Shown: in pieces, positions 10,901 to 22,900 of the stretch
How positions within the stretch are numbered: the first letter of the stretch is position 1
Layout: each line of letters opens with the position of its first letter
Assembly: GCA_963989385.1 (NCBI GenBank)
Contig: OZ022509.1
Location: forward strand, 79,134,667 to 79,198,666
Length of the DNA stretch: 64,000 nt
From: Ctena decussata
Taxonomy: Eukaryota > Mollusca > Bivalvia > Lucinida > Lucinidae
Direction: 5' to 3'
Position numbers and translations under genes: made by a program
Notes under the pieces: generated by a model
Databases searched by the model: none
Seen by the model: only the letters and a program-made list of their open reading frames with translations
What the model was told of the DNA's origin: nothing

Positions 10901-13900
10901 AGAAACCTTGAGCTTGTTAATCCCTAGAATGTGGCCTTTCTTAATATATTACCGATTCGATGGCAACAACTGAAAGTAATTATGGATACCAGTTTCGAAT
11001 CATGGAAGGATAAGAAAGTGAAAGGAGAGGGATGGACTCCGCCTTTCATAAATAGCCGTGCCCAAGATACAGTGGGTCTATAACCCCCACTGCCCCTACG
11101 GCTACTAGGCTGTGGGAAATCTTTATCTTTACTTATATTACAATCTTATCTAGTAACCTTTCAGTCTGCCTAATGTAATGTACTCAAGAAAATGGAGAGA
11201 CAACTAGTTATATAAAATACACGTTTAATACTTGATGGCTACTACAGGAAAATGAATTATACAGGACAGAGAGTGGGCTAAGAGGCGAGGCCCAGACTTA
11301 ATATGGTAAACAGAGAAAGCAGCAATTTAAAAATACTAAGTGGCTCAGCTATTTAGCTTTTAGGTCAGTCAACAAATGATTCTGCACAACATCACATCCC
11401 TCCTTTTCTTCAGATTTAAAATTCACTTCTTATAACAGAAAATCAATTATTCAAATTTTCTTTCTAAATGTAAAATTATTTTATAGGTAGACATGGTAAG
11501 TTCCAAATTGAGAGAAATGAGCCAAACAGATTGTCTTGTAAGTTTATCTAAAGCACACGCCTTTATGGTTTGAGGGCTGGATTTGGATTGTTTCAGTTCC
11601 TGGTCTTTGCATACTTTTTACTTTTAATATCAAAGTTATCAGCACAGTAATTAAGTGATAAATATCCAGACTCCAGTTCATAGGTCAAAGTTGAACTCTG
11701 CTGCGGGAAAGTGTTAATGGTATAACGTACAATTCCATTGTAGTAAATTCCTTCGTGGGAAAGAATGTCATTCATGAATTATAAAACCTTGAACTACTCT
11801 AAAGCATACAAATTTACAGCAGAGGTTACTGGCAAAATAATGAATATAACCTACTTAAAATGAAGTAACAGCCTGGCATTGTCTTTCTAGTATCAAAGAT
11901 TAACTATAAAAAAACGAAATAAAAACAAGAACAGCATGCTCTGCATTAAAACTAAAATGTGTTTTAATGTAAAGTTGCTTTAAAACAACAAAATAGAATA
12001 CCGTATTTTTCATAATGCAAGCCTGCTAATCATTTGATAAGCCTAATATCTGAATAACCTTATGTTGATGAGCTAAGGCATTATTATGGCCTTTTAACAC
12101 AACTCATCAATTTTTACTTGCAAGCATAATCCTTCAGATAGCTTGGCGGTCTGCGTTCCCTATTTGATCTTCTTAATTCTGGCGTATTCTCCTCAATGAT
12201 AACACTGTCATTATCATCCTCTTCATTGCTTTTGCTGAACGTTTCATTCGAATCTGACGGATTCACAGGCTCAGCGTTTTTCACATGTTTGAAGAATGAA
12301 GAATCCCTTGTGATCTGGTGATCTTCTCTTTCCGCTGTTACCATGGAGCCTTTCTTTCTAAATATTTTTATGGTTTATGATCAAATGGTGACGTAAATTT
12401 GTTCCGTTTAGGTTGTTTTACCAGAACAGTATCCCCAGGTTTCAACAGACTTTTCTTAGCATTTTTCCTTGTATCCGAGGCAATTTTCATTTTTATCTTT
12501 TTAGATCTGTCCTTTTCTCTCAGACCTTTGTCTTTCACTTTAACAGTTATTTCTGGGAGTTTTGTTCTTATGTTGCGGCTAAACAGAAGCGTAGCTGGGG
12601 GTACAGACGTTGTACAATGAAGAGTCGCGATATAGTTACGTAAGAAGCTGTACAGTTCCTGCTTCCAGTTCTTATTTTCAACATTGGCCGCTTTTATAGT
12701 CCTTCCAATTGTAGACATGAATCTTTCTGCTTCCGCATTACTTTGGGGATGCAGAGGTGTAATTTTCCTGTGTTTGAATCCCATGTATTCATCGAATTTA
12801 ACCATAAAGTGTCCATTCCAAGGAGGGCCATTATCCGTTTTCATGATTTGAGGCACTCCAAACATTGAAAATACCTTGTCCAAATGTGGAATAACAGCTT
12901 TAGCTGATGTCGAAGATACAATTTCTACAACTGGGTACCTGGAGTAATCGTCAACGATAACCAGTAAATATGTGCTGGAGCTTAAAGGTCCATAAAAATC
13001 AGCACTTATTTCTGTCCATGGTCCATCAGGTAACTCTGATATTTTGAGTGGTTCACTTTTCGGTACCGATGCTAGGCAGGGTATACAACTTTTACACATG
13101 CCCTCTACCTGTTTATCAATGTATGGAAACCACACTTTTTCACGTAATAGCGATTTTGTGCGTACCATTCCAGAGTGTCCTTGGTGCGCTAACTCAATTA
13201 CTTTCATTTGTAATTCCTTTGGAATGACAAGTCTATTGTGTCTCAGTAAAACTGATCCCTTTGGCATTTTTCTAACAGTAAACTCTTCTCGCAATCTTGA
13301 GAATATATCCATTGTCTGGTCATTTTTGTATTTATGCCATTGGCCTGATTCCACACACTCAATTACGCTTTGCAATAAAGCATCTCGATTTGTGCTTTCA
13401 CATATTTCGTCCAGTGCCATGCTTTTTGGCACTGCATTTTCAGTAATGTATCTAACATATTCTTCAGCATACTAAGATTGTTTAGTGTCCTTGCATGTAC
13501 CTACATGTCTCGAAATATAATCTGCGACATTTTTCTTTCCTTCTTTGAAAATGAGTTTGAAATTGTAACCTTGCAGTCTAAGCCTCCATCTCTCAATGCG
13601 TGCTTTAGGTTTTGAGTGTGAGTTATTAAACACGACTTCTAGTGGACGACAATCACTAACAATATTAAATTTGTGTCCATATAAGTACAAATGAAAATGT
13701 TCACAACCCCAAACTATAGTCAGGGCTTCTTTTTCCGTTTGTGAATATCTTTGCTCAACTTCAGACAAAGCTTTACTCGCATAAGCAACGATTTTTCCTT
13801 CTTGCGTTAATATGGCAGCTAAACCTACGGGACTTGCGTCTACCATAAGTGTAGATTCCTTCCGTGGATCAAAATATGCCACCACTAAATCGCTTGTTAA

Positions 13901-16900
13901 ATCCCGTTTTAACGTTTCAAATGCTTTTTGTTGACTTTCAGTCTATTCCCAAACCACGCCAGCTTTTGTAAGTTTCCTAAGTGGTGCTGTGATAGTTGAA
14001 TATGTTGGTATGAACCTTGACACATAGTTTGTCATACCCAAAAATGAACGCAGTTCTGTGACATTTGTGGGTGGGGGAGCATCTTTGATTGCTTTCACTT
14101 TCTCTGGATCAGCCGATAATCCATTTTTACTGAAAATATATCCATAGAACACTAATTTGTCTTTGTTGAACTAAGATTTTTGTCTAGTAAGCGTCAAGTT
14201 TTTTTCTTTTAGTCGCGCAAGCGCTGCTTCCAGATTCTTATCATGTTCTTCCTGTGTCTTTCCGAAGACGATTATATCATCACTAATATTTCTGACCCCG
14301 TTAAGACCACTTAATGCATTTTGAAGTACATTTTGAAATATTTCCGCACTGCTTGACAATCCAAAAATTAAACGTTTGTAACGTCGTAATCGAACATGTG
14401 TAGAAAATGTTGTAATATATCTTGAACTTTGATTTAGCTCTAACTGATGGTATCCACTTGACAAATCTGATTTACTAAACACAGTAGCTCCATTTAAATC
14501 CAAAATCATATCATCTATTGTAGAAGTTATGTGCCTTTCACGTTTCACAGCCTCATTTGGTAATCTCATATCAACACAGAGTCTTATTTGAGATGGGTCT
14601 CGAGGTTTTGATGCCACTACAATCGGTGAAACCCATGGCGTCGGGCCTTCAACTTTTTCTATTATCTCCAGTTTTTCAGTCTCTCAATTTCAGCTTCAAC
14701 TTGTTTTCTGACATGAAATGGAATGCGCCTGTGTGGCTGTATTACAGGTTGTACGGTAGGATCTATGTGTATATTTATCTGCGTGTGATTGAGTTTTCGA
14801 ATACCATTAAAATTGCTCTGGTATTTCTCACACAATAGTTCATGCTTTGGTGATAATGAAGATATACAAGGAATTACCTGTAGGTCAACAAGAGTCTTAT
14901 ATCCAAGTAAATTCCCATAATTGCCTTTCACTACATATACCGTAGCTGTTGTAATTCTGCTGCTTGTTTCTATTCTGCCTTCGAATGAATTTGCCTTTCA
15001 TTTCTAAATGCGAATTTGATCCATAAGTGAATACTTTTGTGTCACTTTTCTTCAACTGAGGGTTGTCTTTTAATTTTGAAAATGTCCCCTCATCAATGAC
15101 ATTAATACTTGACCCAGTGTCAACCAACATTTCTATCAATAATCCATTTATTGTAACTGTAATTTTTGGTTGTTTTTGGTGCACAGTGTTAACTTGTTCG
15201 TCTGTCTGTACGCCGAACAAATATTCTTCCTCAGAATCGCTTTTTTCACTGCACGATTGTGTTTCTTCTATCTGATTGACAGATTTTGTCATAAATTTGT
15301 CCTTGGAACGACAAACAGATGCAAAATGGTTCTTTTTCTTGCAAGCATGACAAATTTTGCGCTTTGCAGGACATGGACTGTCACTATGTGGATATTGTCC
15401 ACCACGGTTTCTGCATGTCTGCCTTTTCACTCTCGGGTTCTTGTCATTGCACTTAAAATTGCTTTTAATTCTGTTTCCTGTTTTCTTTGGTCTGCGCTTG
15501 TAAGCACGTATCGCATTTGTGTTTTCAGTATGTTCAATTTCTGATGCTTGCTTATCTGAGAACTCCATCGCCCTAGCAAGCTTCAAAAGATTCTCCAGGG
15601 TTTGATCCTCCCTTAGTGCCCTTTCCGTAGACGTGTTCTTTTTAGGGGCAAAGTACTCCGTCAGTTTTCATTTTGCGGTCTCGTAGTCATCTCCCGTGTC
15701 TGTGAGTGTTTCGAATATCTCATTAACTTCATCACCACCATAATGTAGGAGCAACGCTCTTTGTCGTTTTTTGTCTTTTACATCCATGCCGACCAAGAGA
15801 TTTTCAAGACGATTTGTCCATTTTCTCCATCTCATGTCGACAGCACTATCATTTACATTAAATGGTGGGAAATTTGGTAGCGCTGATGCCATTATGTTTT
15901 CTTATTCAATTTGCAAGTAGATCTGTATAATGAATAACTATTATCACAAAGTGTCCGACACGGTAATAATATTCTTATTATAAATTACACAGTTTGCTAA
16001 TTGAAAGTTTCTAACATATTACACTGCACAATGTTTATTTTATTCCTTTCTTCCTTTTTTTAAATCCTCGTCGCCAATGTAATGTACTCAAGAAAATGGA
16101 GAGACAACTAGTTATATAAAATACACGTTTAATACTTGATGGCTACAGCAGGAAAATGAATTATACAGGACAGAGAGTGGGCTAAGAGGCGAGGCCCAGA
16201 CTTAATATGGTAAACAGAGAAAGCAGCAATTTAAAAATGGAATATTACTAAGTGGCTCAGCTATTTAGCTTTTAGGTCAGTCAACAAATGATTCTGCACA
16301 TCACACCTAAGATTAAAGTTTGCTCGGGTCCAGAAGGGGCAAAAATAAGCAGAGAATTGTAAGAAGCATGTATCTTATACTGCTATGACAGAGACCATAA
16401 CCGTACGTTATTTGTTACTGCACAAGGACTGATTCGTTATCTATTTTCGATAATTAATAATTCTGCATGCAAAAATTAAGTTCAGAAGCAATTAACTCCA
16501 CAAGACTCTAAATTTGAAATTCAGTATCTTCACAACAAAATCCGCTTTATAATCACGCAATAATCGCTTTTATGCGTGTGATATTAAATAATTTTTCGCA
16601 AGGCAGAATAATCAAGTTCGGAGTTCCGAGTTTCCGGTTTGACTGGAGCGGAAAGGTCAGCGGTCAAGTGTGGAAAAGGCCGATAGGTCATCATTACTCT
16701 TACCTGGTCAGTCGATATATAACACCTTTTACATGATTGAAAATCATTGATTTGCCTTTTTCATGATAAAAATCATTGATATGATAGTCATAATATAAAA
16801 ATCAAGATTAAATCGCAAACGTTTTGAGCAGCTATACGACAAAGCTACAAGTGATGAATGGCAGCACAGGAGAATGGTTCAGAACAACAGTTGGAGTAAG

Positions 16901-19900
16901 GCAAGGAGGTTTTCTGTCACCCACCCTCTTAAATATAAACGTATTCATACCTAATTTAGTGCGACAGACGCGCGTGTCTGTATTTAACTTCTTCAGTGTC
17001 GCTAATTCCCAAAAGTTTGATAGAAAAGATATGATGGCAGGTCTCGGCAGGCAACGAGCATCCCTCTCCGAGCCACACTTACTGTCGCATTCCGCGGGAC
17101 ACATTAGCTGCAGACTTCAGATAAAACTTCAACAGTTTTCTCGAACGGATCATGTCTGATGCTCTGGAAGAACAGGACGGAAAGGTTAGCCTAGGCGGCA
17201 GAAATATTACCAATCTGCGGTTCGCAGATGACATAAATGCTTGAGCTGAGGAAGAGCAAGGACTAGAAGCCCTAGTTGAAAGCCTCGAGCAAACCTGCAC
17301 AAGGTATAAGATGGACATAGGTGCTGAGAAGACCAAACTGATGACAAACAGTACAGCTGGCATCCAGAGGGAGATCAACGTGAAAGGGCAGAAGCTGGGT
17401 ACTGTAACTAGCTTCAGATACATTGTAGCAGTTGTTTCAGATGATAGCTCAAAACAGGAGGTACTCTCAAGGATTGCACAAGCCACTTCAGCTCTTATCA
17501 AGCTGAAAATAATTTGGAGAGATATCAACGTATCTCTTAGATCAAAGGTGAAACTTATGCACTCCCTTGGTATTTCCATATTTCTGTATGCCTGTGAATC
17601 TTGGACCTTCACAGCAGAATTAAAGAAAAGAACGCAGGCCTTTGAGATGAGATGCTACCGAAGGTTACTGAAAAGTTCGTACAAGGACCATATAACCTTT
17701 GAAGAGGTTGGCAGAAAGATCCAAGCAGCCATTGGAGACTATGATGAACTCCTGACGCTGGTCAAGAAATGGAAACAAAGGTGGTTTGACCATGTCTCAA
17801 GCCGGGCCGGGTAGCGCAATCGGTAGGGCACCTGACTCGTAAGTCAGAAGTCCTGGGTTCGAATCCCGGTCTGGCCACATACTTTCGTTTCTCCTTCCGC
17901 TGATTCAAGAAGGGCAGTTGTCAGTTACTGGCGAAAGTATGTGCACTTAGTACTGGTTAACCGCTTAGGAGGTCTAAGCCTGCCCAGGAATAGTGTGGTT
18001 ACGTTAACTGACCGTCCCGACATGACCTTAGTTGTTTACCGTGGACGTTAAGCATCAAATCAACCAACCAAACAAACCACGTCTCAAGGTCTTCTGGTTA
18101 AGCAAAGACGATTCTACAGGGCACAATGAAAGGAAAAGGAAGAAGAGGTAGACAGAAGAAGAGGTGGGAATACAATATCAAAGAGTGGACATAGATGGAT
18201 TTTGCCAGCTCAACAAGGGCAGCTGAAAACAGAACAAGGTCATATTTGGTATACACATGCATGATAATGTGTTGTATTGTGGGATTGCATACCAGCCATC
18301 TCCTGCTTATTCTTTCTTGTATTTGTTCTATTTTCTTTCTTTCCATCTGTCCCTTTTTTCGTCAATGATTTCTCCACAACTTTGCAAGCATGAATGGTCA
18401 TATTTGGTATACAAATAGATGACGATGTGTTGTATCGTGGGATTGCAAGTCAGTCTTCTCCTGCATTTTTTTCCCTGTATTTGTCCAATTTTCTTTCTTT
18501 CCATACTTTGAATAATGCAATTTTTCGTAAACGATTTCTGCACAACCATGCAAGCTGGAAGGGTCATATTTAATAAACAGGTTGATGACAATGTCTTGTA
18601 TTGTGGGATTGCAAACCAGCTTTCAATTGCTTATTCTTCTTTATATTTTATCCTTTTTCTTTATCTCCAATTTTTGGTCAAAGATATCACCTCAACCCCC
18701 GCTTTGAAAAAGTGGGGGTATACCAGTTTATATCTGTCCGTCCGTCTGTCCTTCCGTCAGTCCGTCCTTCCATCCGTCCTTCTGTCCGTCCCCTTTTAAT
18801 CAAAATGTTTCGTCAAATATTTCTCCACAACTGTGTAAGCTAGACTAGTCATATTTGGTATACAGGTGGATGACGATGTGTTGTTTTGTAATATTGCAAA
18901 CCAGCCATCTCCCTCTTATTCTTCCCTGTATTTGTCCAATTTTCTTTCTTTCCATACTTTAAATGATGAAATTTTTCGTCAAAGATTTCTCCACAACTGT
19001 TTCAGCTAGAATGGTCATATTTGGTATACGAGTTGATGACGATGTGTTGTATCGTAGGATTGCAAACCAGCCTTCTCCTGCTTATTTTTTTCTGTATATG
19101 TCCAATTTTCTTTCTTTCCATACTTTGAATGATATAATTTTTCGTCAAAGTTTTCTGCACAACCCTGCAAGCTAGAATGGTCATATTTAGTATACAAATA
19201 ACATGAGATGAGATGCTACCTAAGGTTACTGAAAAGTTCGTACAAGTACCATATAACCATTGAAGAGGTTGGCAGAAAGATCCAAGCAGCCATTGAAGAC
19301 TATGATGAACTCCTGACGCTGGTCAAAAAATGGAAACTAAGGTGGTTTGGCCACGTCTCAAGGTCTTCTGGTTTAGCACAGACGATTCTACAGGGCACAG
19401 TGAAAGGAAACGGAAGAAGAGGTAGACAGACGAAGAGGTGGGAATACAATATCAAAGAGTGGACATAGATGGATTTTGCCAGCTCAACAAGGGCAGCTGA
19501 AAACAGAACAATATCATATTTGGTCTACAAGTTGATGACTGTGTGATGTATTTTGGGAACGATGTGTTTTATCGTGGGAAGTCAGCCTTCTCCTGCTTAT
19601 TCTTCCCTGTATTTGTCCAATTTTCTTTCTTTCCATACTTTGAAAAATGAAATTTTTCGCAAAAGATTTCTGCACAACCATGCAAGCTGGAATGGTCATA
19701 TTTGGTATACAGGTTGATGACAATTTGTTGTATTGTGGGATTGCAAAGCAGCTTTCAACTACTTATTCTTCCTTATATTTGTTCCTTTTTCTTTCTCTCC
19801 AATTTTTCGGTCAAATATATCTCCACAACCATGTATGATAGAAAGTTCATATTTGGTAAACAGGTTGATAATTACAAGTTGTATTGTGAGATTGCAAACT

Positions 19901-22900
19901 GGTTTCCTCCAGTTTGTTCTTCCATGTGTTTGTTCATTTTTATACCCCCCGCAAACTGTGTTTGTGGGGGGTATACTGTTTTGACGTTGTCCGTCCGTCT
20001 TTCCGTCCGTCCGTCCGCAACGCCTTAAATTTGCTCCGATTTGTTTCAAATTTTGTCCATGGATGCTGCATAAGAAAATAGTGGATACGTATTTTTCAAT
20101 TTTTCCTGGAAAGTTTTTATTGCGGAGTTATGCCCCTTTGTAGTTTTCGTGAAATAAGTTTGTTATCGCAACTCCTCCTAGATGGTTTGACGGATTTTCT
20201 TGAAATTAAGTATGTGAACAGATATTGGTATGAAGATGTGCATTAGGGTTTTGGTTTTAATTTCTGCCCTTTTTTGCCTGAGTTATGCCTTTTTTTTATC
20301 TTTTTCGCCCTATTATATAGGGTTTTTGCATTAAATTTGCTCCAATTTGTTTCAAATTATGTCCATGGATGCAGCATAAGAAAATAGTGGATACGTATTT
20401 TTCAAATTTTCCTGGAAAGTTTTTATTGCGGAGTTATGCCCCTTTTGTATTTTTCGTGAAATAAGTTTGTTATCGCAACTCCTCCTAGATGGTTTGACGG
20501 ATTTTCTTGTAATTAAGTATGTGAACAGATATTGGTATGAAGATGTCCATTAGGGTTTTGATTTTAATTTCTGCCCTTTTTTGTCTGAGTTATGCCCCTT
20601 TTGATATTTTTTGCCCTCTTTTATAGGGTTTTTGCATTAAATTTGCTCCAATTTGTTTCAAATTTTGTCCATGGATGCAGCATAAGAAAATAGTGGATAC
20701 GTATTTTTCAATTTTTCCAGGAAGGTTTTTATTGCGGAGATATGCCCCTTTGCATTTTTCATGAAATAAGTTTGTTATCGCAACTCCTCCTAGATGGTTT
20801 GACGGATCTTCTTGAAATTAAGTATGTGACTAGATATTCGTTTGAAGATGTGCATTAGGGTTTTGATTTTAAATTCTGCCCCTTTTTGCCTGAGTTATGC
20901 CCCTTTTTGATATTTTTGCCCCTTTTTGTAGGGTTTTTGCCTTTCTTGCTTCCATTTTATTCAAATTGGGTTACTAGATGCAGCATATAGAAAGAGCTGA
21001 TACATATTGTTCAGTTTTGCCGGAAAGGTTTTCCTGTTGAGTTATGTTCCTTTGTAGTTTTCATAAGAAAAGTTTGTTATCGCTACTACTCCAAGACCAT
21101 TTGACGGATTTTCTTGAAATTAAGTGTGGGAACACATATTGGTATGAAGATGTACATTAACCCTTTTTGCATGAGTTATGCCCCTTTTTATATGTTTTGC
21201 CCTAGTTTGAATTTTTTTATGCCATTTTCACATCCATTTTATTCAGATTTGGTGCACAGATACAGTGGAAGAAACAGTTGGCACATATTGCTCTGTTTTT
21301 CTCAAAAGGGTTTTCCAGCTCTGTTGTGCCCCTTTGTAGTCTTGGAAAACAGAGTTTGTTGTTGCTACTTCTCCTAAACCGTTTGACTGATATTAAATAT
21401 GTGAACACATATTGGTATATAGATGTGCACTTGTAGTTGTCATAACATGCATGTCTAACTGTTAAACGCGGGGGGTATTTAGTAAGCCATGCTTACTGCC
21501 ACCTCTAGTTTCTTTCTCTTTATGCATCCGTCGTGCGTCGTCCGTCGTCAACAATTTGCTTTAAATGACATCTCCTCTGAAACCGCTAGGCCTTGGGCTT
21601 TGATATTTGGCATGAAGCATTGTCTGTTGGCTCTCTATCAGGTGTAGTCAAATGGTGGCCCCAGGGTCCAAATTAGCTCTGGGGCAGGGGGTCTTGGGTT
21701 CAAAACTAAAAGATACTTAAAAACCTTCTCCTCCAGAACTGCTTGGCTCAGATGCTTGAAATTTGGTATGTAGCATTGCCTAGCAATCCTCTACCAAGTT
21801 TGTTCAAATGGTGGCCCCCGGGTCCAAAATGGCCCCGGGGCAGGGAGTCCCATGTTTGAACCATAGAAATACATAGAAAAATATTAAAAAATCTTCTACT
21901 TCAGAACTGCTTGGCTTAGATACTTGAAATTTGGTATGTAGCATTGCCTATTGGTCCTTTACCAAGTTTGTTCAAATGATGGCCCCAGGGTCTAAAATTA
22001 CCCCGGGTTTGAACTATAGAAATACCTAGAAAAATATTCAAAGATCTTTGTCTTCAGAACCACAAGGGTCAGATGCTTGAAATTTGGTATGTAGCATTGC
22101 CTAACAGTTCTTTACCAAGTTTGTTCAGATGGTGGCCCCAGGGTCCAAAATGGGCCCGTGGCAGGGAGTCCCAGGTTTGAACCATAGAAATACAAGGAAA
22201 AATATTCAAAAATCTTCTTCTTCAGAACTGCTTGGCTCAGATGCTTGAAATTTGGTATGGAGCATTGCCTAGTAGTCCTATACCAAGTTTGTTCAAATGA
22301 TGGCCCCAGGGTCCAAAATGGCCCGGACCCAGGGGATCCTGGGTTTGAACCATTGAAATACATAGAAAAATATTCAAAAATTTTCTCCTTCAGAAAGGCA
22401 ACGCTTAGATGCTTGAAATTAAAATCTTAAAGTGTTCCTTCAAGAGCAGAGAATATATTCAGAAGAAGGAACATATGGGCCAGACTACGTAGTTTCGGCA
22501 AATAAAGCCTCTTCAGTGACCCTGACAATATCTGGTGACGAAACCAGAGAAAAGCATACTGTGATTTTTAATCTGAATTGGACAGTCGATTCAAAGACTG
22601 ATTAGTATCAAAAAGGGTCCAAATAATATATAAAACAATGGTTTAGAAAATGAGTATAAACCAATCCAAAATTTCAGATTTCTCAGAATATATCCTCTGA
22701 TCTCAAAGGACGAAAGTAAAAAATAATCTGCACTATGGATGATGTACGGGGATACGTTTTACGGCCGCCACACGGCACAACACCAGCTGCAGTGTGGTAA
22801 AATTAAAATCTTAAAATGTTCCTTCAAGAGCAGAGAATATATTCAGAAGAAGGAACATATGGGCCAGACTACGTAGTTTCGGCTAATAAAGCCTCTTCAG

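Larger units (their letters stand above)
11169..16310 (-). mobile_element. Gypsy-type LTR retrotransposon, full length with target duplication
   Basis: Two direct LTRs (11174-11396 and 16078-16305) flank a minus-strand gag-pol. The target duplication is CCTAA at 11169-11173 and 16306-16310. LTRs begin TG and end CA on the coding strand. Next to the 5' LTR is a TTGGCGACGAGG primer-binding-site-like tract. A purine run, GAAGAAAAGGAGGGA, abuts the 3' LTR. The order protease, RT, RNase H, integrase defines the Ty3/Gypsy type. The coding part is broken by four in-frame stops and at least three frame changes, so this copy cannot make its own proteins. It lies in intron 2 antisense to the host gene. 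Confidence 0.93.

Noticed and set aside
12399..15544. Plus-strand open frames over the LTR element
   Set aside because: They are the antisense of gag-pol and have no motifs.
17803..17877. A tRNA gene, possibly Thr(CGT)
   Set aside because: The anticodon arm does not form a normal 5-bp stem with 7-nt loop, and the segment is followed by a SINE body with target duplications. It is the head of a SINE.
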